Part shown: in pieces, positions 10,601 to 23,446 of the stretch
How positions within the stretch are numbered: the stretch's first letter is position 1
How the letters are laid out: each line of letters opens with the position of its first letter
Origin: Pyrenopolyporus hunteri
Taxonomy: Eukaryota > Ascomycota > Sordariomycetes > Xylariales > Hypoxylaceae
Length of the DNA: 64,000 bases
NCBI GenBank assembly: GCA_902806595.1
Contig: CADCXC010000009.1
Coordinates: 1,302,001-1,366,000 of the forward strand
Reading direction: 5' to 3'
The notes under the pieces: generated by a model
Databases searched by the model: none
What the model was told of the DNA's origin: nothing
The model's input: the letters and a program-made list of their open reading frames with translations, nothing else
Translations under genes and position numbers: made by a program

Positions 10601-11343
10601 GTACCTGGGTGATTATCCTAATATGTATAGAGACTTTCCATAGACTCGAGGAGGATTGGATACGCGGGATTTTAGATGGAGTACATTAACTATTTAATTC
10701 GTAGGTGAAAGCGAACGCACTCGTCTCGTCGGGTAACACAGCGTAGTGTAGCCAGCCACAATTGAGCTGCGGGCGACAAGTTACTTTTTCTAAGATCGGT
10801 AGAAAAAGGGTTGGGGTAGTACCGTAGTAGGCCCTATGTCCCACGAGGGTGTTTGAGACGAATGATTCTCGAAGCAAGAACCGGACATCATTCGGGAGTT
10901 CCGAATACTCTAGATCGGGGGACCGCTTCACGATGATCGACCGGCCCGCGCAATAGCGTCGTACCTATCCCCGATATCTCGGAGATGTGTAAGTGAAATG
11001 ATACCAGGAAATTGGTAACGTATGTAATCTCATCTGGGAAACCGAGACTTTCTGCCAATAGAAATCGATCCGATGGATTGAACCATCGTCTGGTAGTCCG
11101 CCGCTATGACAAATGTGGGAGATACGGGAATACCATGTAAAAGTCGGTCTGATATGCGCCTCTCCACCCCATGCCTCCATGCCTCCTGTACCGGAGACGC
11201 AGAAACTCAAAAAGCCTCGGAAATTGCTCTCGTTTGGAACTATCTCGAAGCCTCTCGTAACTTATCCTCGGTTTTCTTCTATCGTCGTCGAATTATCATT
11301 CTCTAAAGCCATTACTTATTTGTCGAATTTCCACATCACCTAG
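10601..11343. other. Intergenic region between phosphatase and MFS transporter
   Basis: Two 81-codon minus-strand frames (10686-10931 and 10965-11210) lie here, but neither has a recognisable domain and they do not join through a convincing intron. The right end is the transporter promoter. Confidence 0.4.
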
Positions 11344-12954
11344 ATGGCAAGTCATGATATTGACCTGGAGTCCATCACCCGTCCGATCGCAAGGAATGGG
11401 GCTTCGGTAACTCCGGGTGAGAGTACGCCTCGGCAGGACGATACGCAGTTCGAGGATGGAAGGCAAGAATTCTCGCTACCGCCAGTTGACGGTGGGAAAG
11501 ATGCTTGGCTTTTCTTAGCAGCTTGTTTCTCGATTGAAGCTTTGGTCTGGGGTACGCTTCGAACAGTGCCTTGATAAACAACAGCCTCTTACTAACCCAT
11601 GCCGAAAGGTTTCCCTTTTGCTTTTGGCGTCTTTCAAGACTATTATAGTAGCCACGAGCCCTTCGCGGACTCGCCAAACGTCGCAGTCATCGGTACTTGC
11701 GCAATGGGGATCATGTACCTCACCGCGCCCCTTATAATGGGTCTCTGCCGTATATTTGCTCGCTGGGCCCGGTGGATGTCCGTAATCGGGTTATTTACCA
11801 TGTGCCTGTCGCTCGCGATGAGTTCGTTTTCGACAACGGTCCCGCACCTCATTGCCACCCAAGGTATCCTTTACGCTATCGGTGGCGGTATCGCGTACTG
11901 CCCTTGCATCTTGGTGAGTCTACTCAACACGATTAGGAGGTAGATATTGCTATCCCGATATTTCGGATTTCGAAGGACGGTGCTCATCCAAGCTCTTGAG
12001 AGATTTACCTAATTCTCTGAACGGCCGAACCCTGCGTAAACCGTGACGATGAAGTGTTACCTACTAACTGATGTGTTTTCGCCCTAGTATATGGATGAGT
12101 GGTTTGTGCAACGGAAAGGACTGGCCTACGGGATCATGTGGAGCGGCACAGGCCTCGCGGGAGTCGTACTACCTCTCTTAATGGAGTTTCTTCTTCACTC
12201 CCTCGGATTTAGGACAACGCTGCGGCTCTGGTCCGGCTTGCTGTTTGCCCTTACGATTCCGCTGGCATTTTTCATCAAACCACGTTTGCCTCATCCAGCA
12301 ACAAGTCACGCCAAGCCCTTCAATTCGACGATGTTCATGATCCCGACCTTCTGGTTATACCAGGCGGCCAACATTGTAGAAGCGATGGGTTTCTTCTTGC
12401 CGGGCATCTACCTTCCTACTTATGCCCGTAGCGCCCTCGGTGCAGCGTCGTACAGCTCGGCCACCACCATTCTTTTGGTCAACGTTGCTTCCGTCTTTGG
12501 ATGTGTGGCTATGGGATGGCTCATCGACCGCCTTCACGTCACAACATGCATTCTGGTATCAACTATTGGCGCTACGATCGGTGCCCTGCTTATATGGGGT
12601 TTGTCGTCCTCTCTCCCACTTCTATATTTCTTCTGCATCGTGTACGGGTTGTTTGCGGGATCCTATACATCTGCTTGGCCAGGGATTATGAGCGATATTC
12701 GTCGGAAAGCAGAGGCGACGGGCCAAGGCTACATCGACACGAGCATGGTATTTGGGTGGCTTGCTGCCGGGCGAGGGATAGGGAATGTGGTCTCGGGTCC
12801 GTTGAGCGAAAATCTAATCCAAGGTCTGCCATGGAAAGGGGACACAGCAGCATTTGGCTACGGTAGTGGTTATGGCAGTTTGATTGTATTTACCGGTGTG
12901 ACAGCTCTGCTGGGTGGGGCGAGCTTTGTCTGGAGACGTCTAGGGCTATTGTGA
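11344..12954 (+). CDS. Major facilitator superfamily transporter (monocarboxylate-transporter-like)
   Basis: Three exons, 11344-11551, 11609-11913 and 12088-12954, give 459 aa. Introns have donors GTACGC and GTGAGT and a CTAAC branch site. A polar cytosolic N-terminus (about 55 residues) is followed by roughly 12 hydrophobic segments. Features typical of fungal MCT-like MFS proteins: FAFGVFQDYY after the first helix, YMDEWFVQRKGLAYGIMWSG between the halves of the N-terminal bundle, and GYIDTSMVFGWLAAGRGIGNV in the C-terminal half. Fungal members of this group carry monocarboxylates or unknown small molecules and many are orphans. No adjacent catabolic enzymes indicate a substrate. Confidence 0.85.
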
Positions 12955-13837
12955 GGCTACATGTTCATAGGCAGGTTTAAGACAATGTCTTATAGAACAA
13001 AAATATTTTGAGGTTGATAGTCGGTAATTTCTAGGCCACGCCGCCCGATTGCCTTTTTTACGTTGCCATACCTAGGTACCTAGGTACCTACTTATTGGTA
13101 ACCCGCAGCTGCTCCGTTGCACAAAATGGTCGGAAAGAGTAAAGACCGCAGCATGTATAGGTACCTATCCTTATAGCCTCAAGTCGCCAATTAGAACATT
13201 GTTATAGCGGCTGATTACGGGCGAATTAGTGCTGTATATAGGTACATTAGATACCTAGGTACCTAGATGAGAGATGTTTTCAAATTGTGGGCATCTGATT
13301 GGAGAATGGCAATGCGGAATACCGGTAAATGTCGGCGTTGAGCGCCCCGTAATCGTAATTGGTAGTGGAAGCACGTACCTACATGGAACGCACAGAAGGC
13401 ACAACTCGGATGGATTCTTTTTTTTTGCTGCAAAGTCGGGATGGTACCTACCATTGTGGAGTATTTGCATATCCACGGACGGTCCGAGGGGCGAGATTTG
13501 ATTCGCAACTGCTAAAAAAGCCACCGACGCCGCCGTCGCAAACTTACTGTATTCTACAACAAATTCGTCCACCCTTCACTCTTTATACTTTCTTTTTCTT
13601 CCGAGGGGAGACATTGCATTCGGTTCGGTACGTTTCATAATCGCACGCGTCCTACGTAACTCGGGAGGAATCCGTTCTCTTAAGAGTCCCATCAATTATC
13701 CATCCGATCTTGTGCACATCTCGAGGCGAACTTCGCTTTTAAATCCTCTCAAGTCCACTGCAGACGAACAGCGACACTGTTAGTCTTCTACTCCTTTTTT
13801 CTCCTCCTGAAGAATCGCCATATATACTTGCGACAAA
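12955..13837. other. Intergenic region with TACCTAGG palindromic repeats
   Basis: Holds two clusters of the palindromic CCTAGGTACCTAGG motif (13068-13092 and 13250-13268). A pyrimidine-rich leader (about 13575-13810) precedes the ALA dehydratase start. No supportable gene. Confidence 0.5.
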
Positions 13838-15055
13838 ATGTCATTCTCGAGCCTCGTTCAAGACCTCAGCATTCGGGATACAAACATGCCCCGTCAACCT
13901 CGAGCTACCGCTTCCGCCTCTACCGCCGACGACCGAACCTCCCACATCTCCAGAGCCATGTCGTACGCAAGCACGGCAGCCACCAGCGTAAGCATCGCTG
14001 GTGATATTTCCAGCCAGCTCCATGGCGGTTACCACCATCCGCTCGCTAGATCGTGGCAGGCTGAGCGACAATTAACTAAGGTTAGTGAATAAATACCCAC
14101 CCCCTTGAACAGAATAAGAATTCAAAATACTGACATCGCCACCCAGTCAATGTTAATCTACCCTCTCTTTATCTCGGATATCGAGAACGACGAAACTTTA
14201 ATCCCTTCCCTGCCAGGCCAGTGCCGCCGAGGCCTCAACAAATTGATACCATTCCTGGAACCTCTGGTGCGAAAAGGCCTCCGCTCAGTAATCCTCTTCG
14301 GAGTCCCCTTCAAGCCCGGTACCAAAGACGCCTTGGGTACCGCTGCCGACGACCCGCAAGGCCCAGTCATCCAAGCGATCCGCTTACTGCGACAGAGATT
14401 CCCCCACCTCTTTATCGTTGTCGACGTCTGCCTCTGCGAGTACACCTCCCACGGCCACTGCGGCATCCTCAAAGACGATGGTACTTTGAACAATCAGTTG
14501 TCAGTTGATCGAATTTCCGATGTCGCCATTGCCTACGCTCAAGCCGGCGCCCATTGCGTTGCGCCGTCCGACATGAACGACGGCCGTATCCGAGCCATCA
14601 AGCTCAAGTTAATAGAGGAGGGAATCGCTCATAAGACTCTACTGATGTCATACGCCGCCAAATTCTCAGGCTGTCTATATGGCCCCTTCAGAGATGCTGC
14701 TGGGTCTGCGCCTTCGTTTGGCGATCGAAGATGCTATCAGCTCCCGCCTGGAGGACGTGGCCTTGCACGCCGAGCGATAGTCAGAGATATCGGCGAGGGA
14801 GCCGACATCATCATGGTCAAGCCGGCCGCTCAGTACCTCGACATTATCAGCGACGCGAAAGAGCTAGGAAAGGACCTCCCCGTTGCTGCTTACCACGTTA
14901 GCGGAGAATTCGCGATGGTTCATGCTGCCGCAAAGGCCGGCGTATTCGATCTCAAGACGATGGCGTTTGAAGTCACGGAAGGAATCCTCCGAGCTGGTGC
15001 TACCATCATTATCAGCTACTTTACGCCTGAATTCCTCGACTGGCTAGACAACTAG
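13838..15055 (+). CDS. hemB: Delta-aminolevulinic acid dehydratase (porphobilinogen synthase)
   Basis: Second enzyme of heme biosynthesis: condenses two 5-aminolevulinate molecules into porphobilinogen, in the cytosol. Two exons, 13838-14080 and 14147-15055, give 383 aa; the 66-nt intron (GTTAGT, branch CTGAC, CACCCAG) sits between RQLTK and SMLIYPLF. The zinc-binding cysteines are in VDVCLCEYTSHGHCG. The Schiff-base lysines are in SYAAKFSGCLYGPFRDAA and IIMVKPAAQYLDII. Allosteric and substrate regions (SFGDRRCYQLPP, AYHVSGEFAMV) are intact. The N-terminus has a Ser/Thr/Ala-rich extension of about 55 residues before QLHGGYHHPL, longer than in bacterial HemB and ordinary for fungi. Yeast name HEM2. 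Confidence 0.95.
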
Positions 15056-16609
15056 TCAAAATTTCTATACGGGTGGGAGTATTATGGCGTTTTGGATTGG
15101 AGTCATCGGCGTCTAGGAATAAGGATTACCCTACGAATGCATGACACGAGAGCGAGTACTACACCGCTTATAGATCTACACGCATTGTTTTAAAAAGTCG
15201 GCCTTACCCGAAAATTTATCGACGGGTACAAATTTTGGTGCCAGGAACGACAGCCAATTCCTTAGTATAAGGAAGAAAAGCAGGGTGATATTCCGCCATG
15301 TGGCAACGCCTCGTCCGTACGGGCCCGTCCAAGTGTTTATAGCTAGCATAACAGAAATGCTAATGATGGCAACTCGTCTATACATTCTTATATTTAGCGC
15401 ACAGCCCGCGCCTGGGACAAACGCATTCAATAGAATACCCATGAAGCCAATCGGATACTAGTCAGATTATGTATAAGAACCTATCGCATCTAGTAAGTAT
15501 ATCTAAAAATTGTGAGTACCTATCTATATAGCATCAAGAATAATGTAAACATAAAAGTCCAAGCCGGACCCATGGTTCCGTATCAAGCCTTACACCATGC
15601 ACCCTGACCTTGGTGTCATCGCCAACGACTTGGCATTTGGAGCAAACGAGATTATAGAATCCTTCTTTGATCGCATTGAGCCCAGCTGCCGATAAGTTGA
15701 CCCTGTTCTGGACTGTCGGTGTCCTTGCCGCCATGCCGGGGATACCTCGAGGTAGTGTAAAGTACACCTTGATATCGACATGACAAGACCTACCTGCTTC
15801 TTCGATGGAGCAGACTATCTACGGTGGATCATCACGCAACGGCAAGGATGCCAAAACTAGGTAGTTACGGAAGTATTCCGTCGTGGTCGTGGCCATGACA
15901 CACTGTAGGTAGTATTCAACACATATATCCATACTGTCATAGACGCCATCGTACCCCCAAGCGGGAAAGATAGGTACCTACCTATTTATAACAGGCAAGT
16001 CTGATTTCTCCTCCGTCTCCTCGTCAAAAACGACGTTCTCCAACGGGGGGATTCGTAATCCCTTCTAGAACCGAATTTGCCCGCCCCGCCATAAGTAGCC
16101 CTGCGCTCGCGCTTGGCGGCTCTGGATGAGGAAGGTGAACCGGCTCGCCAACACGCAAAATACGCCCAATGGCACGGCTTGGCGGAGGGAATCCGAGCCC
16201 CATTATCTATCCCGCACGGCACAGCGTGGCGTGGCATACCATGGCCCCGGGAATATATATGTGTTGCGTGGATGTATGGATATATGGATGCATATAGGAG
16301 GTACATATTGGTGCCGCCCGTCTTATCGTCGGCGTCAGGCCACGATCTAGAGCTGCCCGGCGAGCGTGGGTACCTGGCTTGCGTGATAGACGCGCATAAA
16401 CAAGTGTAAAGTAAATACAATTATCCACCATACGTAGGTAGGTAGGTAGCGTACCTACATATATAAGGTAGCTTTCCTTGACTATATCGTAGCTTGCGTG
16501 ATTCAGTTGCCTTTTTGCTCCAACCCGGCATCTCTCGTTCGTTTAGCCGTAGCGTATATTGCCTCTCTTTCTCTTCTTACCCATACTGCGTTTTCTAAGA
16601 GAGCTAGCT
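15056..16609. other. Intergenic region, no supportable gene
   Basis: Contains an 88-codon hydrophobic minus-strand frame (15176-15442) and a 77-codon frame with a CSKC motif (15534-15767). Neither has a recognisable family or splice partner. TAGG repeats occur at 16436-16450, in the promoter of the aminopeptidase. Confidence 0.45.
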
Positions 16610-18359
16610 ATGAGGGCTCTAAGCTCCGGCGTGGCTGTAGGCCTGCTCGCTTTCACTAGCAGGGCAGAGCCCATCAGGAGGAGCAAATGCGACGGACTTC
16701 CGCTAGTTCAAGATGTAAGAGGGCCGAGAAAGCTATTAACGATAGGCTTAGCGATACGATAACTAATGGTCTGACTCAGAAACCCTTTGTAGACTCCATT
16801 GTCCTAGATGACCTGCTTGGCTGCGCGCAGGACTTAGAGGATATAGCCTATTCGACTTCGAGGAGAAACCGAGTGAGACTTACTTCCCCAGTTATGTAGA
16901 GAAACGATTTACTAAGAATACCCATGAATTAGGTCCACGGCACAGAGGGCCATCTAAACAGTGTCAATTACTTTGTGGAGCAGCTCAAGTCGTTGGGCGA
17001 CTACTACGACATCGAGCTGCAGGAATACACGACGGAGGTGACTATCCAGTCCCAGGCGTCTCTATCGATCAACGGCGAGGCGATCGAAGCGGGCGGCTTC
17101 TCGTTCGGTAACAACGGGACTTGGACAGACACGCCATTGGTTTCAGTCGCGGACCTTGGTTGCATTGCTGTAAGTCCTTAATCAACATTACCTTTAGCAT
17201 CTCGGCCTCTAAATGCGTGACCAGGAGAATCACCCCGACACTCTAAGCGGGGCAGTCGCTCTCATCGCGCGAGGCAACTGTACCTTCGTCGAGAAGATCA
17301 CACTCGCCGGAGAAAAGGGGGCTATCGGTGCTATCATTTATAACAATGCGGAAGCCGGCCTCGCAGCTGGAACGCTCGGCGGCGTCAATGATTTGGTAAG
17401 ATCCTCACGTAGGCAGCTATACGAAGAATATCAAAATCTAACCTCGAACACCACAGATCCCCGTGGGCGGCATCTCGCGCGCAGACGGGCTACGCCTCGT
17501 GGCTCAGCTAGAGGGCAACGAGACCGTAACGTCTTCGGGCGAGTTCTGGCAGTACATCGACAACACGACTAGCTACAACGTGGTAGCGAGTACGAAGCAC
17601 GGGGACGCGAACAACGTGCTGTTCCTGGGCGCGCACAGCGACTCGGTGGAGGCCGGGCCGGGGATCAACGACAACGGCAGCGGGTCGTGCGGGCTTCTAA
17701 CGATCGCGAAGCAGCTCGCGCGCTGGCGCACCAACAACCAGGTGCGTTTCGCGTGGTGGACGGCCGAGGAGGAGGGCCTGCTGGGCTCCGAGCACTACGT
17801 CAACATCACGGCACCTGCGGAGCTCGACAAGGTCCGGCTCTACCTCAACTTCGACATGATCGCCTCGCCCAACTACGTCCTCGGCATCTACGACGGCGAC
17901 GGCAGTAGTTTCAACCTGTCCGGCCCCGCGGGCTCCGCCGAGGCCGAGAAGTTATTCGAGGAATGGTACAAGGCGGAAGGCCTGCCGTTCGTCGGGTCCG
18001 AGTTCAACGGACGCAGCGACTACGGGCCTTTCCTAGATAAGGGCGTGCCGTGCGGTGGCCTGGATACCGGCGCAGATGGCGTCAAGACGGACGAGGAGGT
18101 CGCGCTGTTCGGCGGCACGGCGGGTATCTGGTACGATCCTAACTACCACTCGGCCAAGGACAACGTGACGAATCTGAACCTTGACGCCTTCCAGGCCACG
18201 GGCCGGGCTATTGCTCACGCGGTTGCGACCTGGGGTACTAGCTGGGAGGGTTTCCCAACGCGCAATGTCACTTCGCTGACTAGAAGGACGCCGCGTTTCC
18301 CCAGGAAGTATAACACCGCTACGAGGAGGTCTAGGCGCGGCGGTAAGAAGGCCTACTGA
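16610..18359 (+). CDS. Secreted M28 aminopeptidase with PA domain (leucine aminopeptidase 2-like)
   Basis: Zinc exopeptidase releasing N-terminal residues from peptides outside the cell. Five exons: 16610-16714, 16780-16872, 16933-17169, 17225-17395 and 17457-18359, giving 502 aa. It starts with a signal peptide (MRALSSGVAVGLLAFTSRA), then KPFVDSIVLDDLL and a prodomain-like segment with RRNRVHGTEGH. A PA domain (ALIARGNCTFVEKITLAGEK) follows, then the peptidase. Metal and catalytic residues: LGAHSDSVEAGPGINDNGSG (His, Asp), WTAEEEGLLGSEHY (Glu-Glu), LNFDMIASPNY (Asp), and YHSAKDNVTNL (His). Several N-x-S/T sites fit secretion. The tail is Arg/Lys-rich. The last exon is GC-rich. It sits 1.1 kb upstream of another secreted exopeptidase on the same strand. 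Confidence 0.9.
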
Positions 18360-19501
18360 AAAGGATTAGACCAGCCCAAACCTACCTAGAACTTTAATAC
18401 GTAATATGTAAAAGGGAATTGTGCATAGCTACCTAGGTATCTAGGTATGTAACCCATTTACCCCGACTCTTACGAGTAAGATAAGAAGCATATAATGCAT
18501 ATATCAACGCGGGCTGACGAGACGGTCCGAATGCCTAGAAAACTCCGGTGAAGCTTAGCTTAGCTAAATTCCACCTTATCTCTATAGCTCTAGAGCACCA
18601 AGAGCTGACTATCTATACTAATTAATCGTTGAAGGCACCGTACGTACATGCGAGGTAGATAGATGACTTACTAAAACACTAAGAAAGACCAAGGCTTGAA
18701 TAATAGCTCACTCATCGCCTGTTATGGCGATCGTCTATTTCCCTCGCCCGCTTAGGAACAATTCCGAAAGAACGGTCAAGCACGCGATTTAACTGCGATG
18801 GTGCGATGGCGCCGCCCCTTGCATGGCACGCACCTCGATGCCGATCATTATCCTATCTTGGTAGTGTATTTATCTCGCCTAGTGAGGAGTAATAATTGGG
18901 ATTTGGAGGCGACAGGGGGTTCCGATAGATACCTATTGGTCCAACGTCAGCATATCTATGTGAGTCCTCCTGCGTACCTTAGGTAGGCAGATTCTCCGCA
19001 TTCCAACCCACGAATGAGAGTCATTCGAGAACGGAGTCTCCTTGCTTATTGGGGCGAGCTGCTAAGAGACAAAGACCCCAATGACTATTCTCGAATCCAG
19101 CCGGACGAATCGACACGAGAACGCCAAGCTCTCACCTGCCTTTTTCATATAGAAAGCCTCTAGTGCTGAGCTCTTTCGCTGCGCCGTTCGCTTCGCAGGA
19201 TAGAAATGTTGGATTTGTAGCTTCCTAGGCTTGGTCTAGGTCTGTGGAAGTTACGGCATGGCGTAATCCCAGGAGATATCGATGTAATCCCATTATGTAG
19301 GTATGCGTGCGTGATGTTGATATTTTCCGATATACCCCGCGTAGCTGTCCAGCCCCGGCTCTTTGTTTAGGTGCCTAGTTATTTCATGGCGTCTTGGGCC
19401 TTCCTTTGCTAGATTTCCTTCCACCTCACCTACCTTGGCCAAGACGCATTGGTCGGCGTAGAGAAGGCTGTCCGTCAGCTTTGTGTCAAAGAGAAGTCAA
19501 G
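18360..19501. other. Intergenic region between the two exopeptidases
   Basis: No coding frame with recognisable content. A nested inverted repeat lies at 19012-19096 (see separate entry). TAGG/TACCTAGG motifs are at 18430-18450. Confidence 0.45.
19012..19096. repeat. Nested inverted repeats upstream of DPP5
   Basis: ATTCGAGAA (19023-19031) pairs with TTCTCGAAT (19088-19096). Inside it ATTGGGG (19048-19054) pairs with CCCCAAT (19076-19082). A further palindrome GAATGAgagTCATTC lies at 19012-19026. It could be a small foldback element or a regulatory site. The arms are short, so chance is possible. Confidence 0.5.
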
Positions 19502-21828
19502 ATGAGGTTTCAATCGCCAGCAGCGGCGGCTTTAGCTGCCCTGCCTACCGTCTTTGGCATTACGCCCGAGTCTATGCTCGCTGCGAATCGCTATGGCGTC
19601 GCCGCACCCAATCCTAGTGGCGTCCGTATATGATGTTCCACCACATGCTCCACGCGTACACTGACCTCTTGTGTAGGACTTCGCCCTCTTCACGGTTTCG
19701 AATTACACTTTCGAGACTAAGAAGAGCTCGTCGCAGTGGAATAAGCTCGACTTAAAGACCGGCGAGATATCCCTCTGGTATGCCGGGTCTGACATCTCGG
19801 AAGTCGTGTTTGTCGGGCCCACGCCTTCTAGCATCATCTACATCAATGGCACGAATGCCGAAGATGATGGTGGAATAAGCTTATATTCCGCCGACGCCAA
19901 CTGCCTTGAGGAGGCCAAATTAATCACTTCCTTACCCGCACCCTACTCAGGTCTCAAGGCTGTCCAGACCGCTTCTGGTGACATTCACTTCCTCGTATAT
20001 ACCAAGGCGTATCCCAACGGTACAGCATACAACGAGGCAAGCGCGAGCACACCTGCCAGCTCAGCTAGGATATACACGTCGATATACGTTCGGCATTGGG
20101 TTAGTATTTTAGAGATAAGTCCAATAGGTGTTTTGTAACTAACGAGCATTACCAGGACGTATGGCTCGACGATAAGAAGAATGCTGTTTTCGGCGGTGTG
20201 CTGAAGGCAAACGACGGTTCTTATTCGTTCTCCGGCGAGCTCACCAACTATGTCACCGGTATCTGCAACGTTACCTGCGCTGAGAGCCCTTATGACCAGA
20301 GCGACCAGAGCGACTACGACATCTCGCCCGACGGCAATAGTGTTGTCTTCCTGACAAAGGATACTTCGCTTCCCTTGGCCAATTATACAACCGATGTAAT
20401 CTACCATGTACCGTTCAACGGTACTGCGAAAGATGTCGTCGCAATCAACGCTAGGGGCACCACCAAGTACGCCGAAGCTCAAGGTGCGGCCACGAGCCCT
20501 AGGTTTTCCCCTTCTGGAAAGCACATCGCATACTTCCAGATGAACGGGATCAACTACGAGTCGGACCGTAACATCCTCTACGTCGCGAATGCCGATGCGG
20601 AAGACTACAATGTGACTGCCCTCGCCCGGGACTGGGACAGGTCTCCGGACAGTTTGGCGTGGTCTAAGGACTCGAAGACCATATTTACGGCCGCTCCGGA
20701 TCTGGGCCGTGAACGTATCTTCCCTATTCCTCTTACTGCAGGTGATTCGTACGTGCCCAAGAACATCACGAACGAAGGCGTGCCCTCCGCGTTTTATGTT
20801 CTGCCTGACGACTCTATCCTTGTATCCGATACCAAGATCTGGACAAGCCGGGATATATACACCGTCTCGCCGGAAGGTGATGTCATCAAGACATATTTCC
20901 AAGCCAACTTGGTCGACCCTGCTCTTACTGGTCTCGGGCCCGAGGATGTTTCCGAGTTCTATTACTCGACCAACACGTCCGAGAATAAGCAGCAATCCTG
21001 GATTATCTACCCAGAGGGCTTCGACGAGAGTAAGACATACCCGTTGGCTTTCATCACTCACGGTGGACCCCAGGGTGCCCATTTCAACTCGTGGAGCACA
21101 CGGTGGAATTTCAAGGTTTGGGCCGACCAAGGCTACGTTGTCATCGCACCTAATCCATCAGCAAGTTCCGGTTGGGGTCAGAACTTGACAGATTCGATCC
21201 AGGGACGTTGGGGACAGTACCCGTACTGGGACTTGGTACACGCCTGGGATTACGTCAACAGCACACTCAAGTATGTCGATACGGTGAATGGTATCGAAGC
21301 TGGCGCGTCCTTTGGCGGGTATATGACAAACTGGTAAGCTTTTTGACTTTTATCAAATCGTACGGACTTCGCGGGTGCTAACGCAAACCCCCCTCCTCTA
21401 GGATCCAAGGACACGAGCTTGGAAGGCGATTCAAGGCCCTCGTGACACACGATGGCAGCACGTCAACACTAAACCAGTACGCCAGCGAGGAACTGTGGTT
21501 TATGAACCACGATTTTAGCGGGCCGTTCAACGAGAAGGGATTCGAGTCCGGTTCGCCGTATTACGACTGGAACCCTCTGCTGTACGTGGACAATTGGGCG
21601 ACGCCACACTTTGTAGTCCATAACGACCTAGACTTCCGTCTTCCTGTCAGCGAGGGTATTCTACTCTTCAACCTACTCCAAACGAAAGGCGTCCCAAGCA
21701 AGTTTTTGAACTTCCCAGATGAAAACCATTGGGTGATCAACCCGGAGAACAGCCTGGTCTGGCATACCGAGATCTTCAAGTGGATTAATTACTATAGTGG
21801 TATCAGTAATGCTTCGAGCCCTTATTAG
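19502..21828 (+). CDS. Secreted dipeptidyl-peptidase 5 (S9 family prolyl-oligopeptidase fold)
   Basis: Serine exopeptidase that removes N-terminal dipeptides, secreted by filamentous fungi. Four exons, 19502-19621, 19677-20099, 20156-21333 and 21402-21828, give 715 aa, the usual DPP5 length. The first intron uses a less common donor, GTCCGT, chosen because it preserves the frame into DFALFTVSNYTFE. A signal peptide is present (MRFQSPAAAALAALPTVFG). A beta-propeller fills residues about 40-430 (NPSG, SPDGNSVVFLT, RFSPSGKHIAY). The alpha/beta-hydrolase domain has FITHGGPQGAH (oxyanion), GIEAGASFGGYMTNW (catalytic Ser), HNDLDFRLPVSEG (Asp) and FPDENHWVI (His). Many N-glycosylation sequons are present. 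It probably works with the adjacent aminopeptidase. Confidence 0.93.
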
Positions 21829-23446
21829 GGGTCGAATGTAGATTCGTCTCGAGGCTGAGAGGCTTCTCTCGAGTTGCCGTAATACCTAATTCAATTAGAC
21901 ATCACGTTTGATGAAGCAACGCAATGTTGAATAATTTCAACGTGGCGTGTTAGAAAGTGAAATGTACGGGGTCAAGTTATATGCTGTTACGGACAAACGG
22001 AGAAATTGACGCACATACGTACAGAGGATACTTAGGTACGTATAAGCCTAGGCAGGTTTGGACTATGCTTTGGACTATGCTAGGTAGGAAGGACCCTTTA
22101 TAATATGTATACAATACAAAACGAGGTTATGTATGGCACCTGTACTTTCTTATAATTAGAAGTTTAGGGGCCTCTCCTACCTTACGCAGTTCACCTTACC
22201 TACGTGGAAGGTGCTCTGGCATTATATCAGCTTGCTCATCTGAGTAGGGATATAAACTTTTCTTGGTCCCACACCCGATCTTAGAGTTAATCCATATTTC
22301 CATTTCTCATTTCCCAAATTTGCAATTTTCATCCACACCTTCATCTGCCAAAAACAAGAGCCGTTTCAACAGTCGAGAATAAACTCTAGAATGTCCCCCA
22401 CGTTCGCCACCCTAACCCTCTAAAATTAGCGGTCCCCCAAGCGCCGACCCTTAGGATCACCAAGCTTTTAGTCCCCCTGTAGATCAAACGGCGGAATACT
22501 CCACCGTATCCAGAACAAATCTCATCGCCAAGGAACGGCTCGCCAAGCATGGCTAAGGGGAAACGGATGGCGTTCGTCCAAACCTCAGCTGTCACATTAT
22601 CTTAACGTATAGTAATGATCGTCATATTCCGCCCAGAATCTAGCACCCTGTAATCTATCCAAATCAGAAGACAATGACGAGTATTCTCCGGGGTGGACCA
22701 CTAAAAATCATGGAATTGAATACTATCTATTGGCCGGGGAGCACCGGAGCCGATACAACAGAGGTAGCCAGGTCTCTTGGACTCCCGTACGTCCACATGT
22801 CATAGTAACACCCGGGCCGTATGGGTAGGTGGCCTTTCACATTCGTTCATTGACTCCTGTCCACACGTTACCCTAGGTATGGCCTAACACAGCCTCCTCG
22901 ATCCCATGTCAGTCTTTACGTCTCCAAGTAGAATACTGAATACAACCGTTTAGGGATCTTAGCTGCGACCGAATGGCACCTATACGCATCCTTCGACTTC
23001 ACTATCAGGTTTACGTCTAGCCCATTTTTTCAATGATCTACGGCCATGGCTCACGGGCGGGCGCCAACGGTCATCTTATACCTGATATACCTACCTTATA
23101 TATTCACTCTCACGTCTCATTTTATGGGGAAGTGTTTCGGACACAGATGACCCCCATGGACGGACAGGAAGGTAAAGTAATCATACCAAATATGTACACA
23201 TGTAAGCCAGCTCCTTGACGATCAGTATTGTACTAAAGCCAGGGTACGCAACACGATCTTCATCAAAAGTGGTCCGCGACCGCCATAGCTTCAGGTAGTC
23301 GGACGGAAACGATTCGGTGTAATGATCTCTTTTCACGTAGCCGTATCCTCAGGGGTTTCGTCACCTATCGAAAATCACTACTTCGTAGCCGTGAGTGGTA
23401 CTTCCATTCCTACATTCTCTCGTTTCCCTCACCTCATTGCCGGACA
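21829..23446. other. Intergenic region, no supportable gene
   Basis: About 1.6 kb. Short frames (for example 22386-22595 minus, 23033-23218 plus) have no recognisable motif. I see promoter-like pyrimidine-rich DNA near 22255-22380 without a gene behind it, and the promoter of the acyltransferase at the right end. Confidence 0.4.

Noticed and set aside
10686..11210. Possible minus-strand gene of two 81-codon frames
   Set aside because: No recognisable domain and no convincing intron to join them.
15176..15767. Possible small minus-strand genes (hydrophobic frame and CSKC frame)
   Set aside because: Single short frames without family resemblance, splice partners or conserved features.
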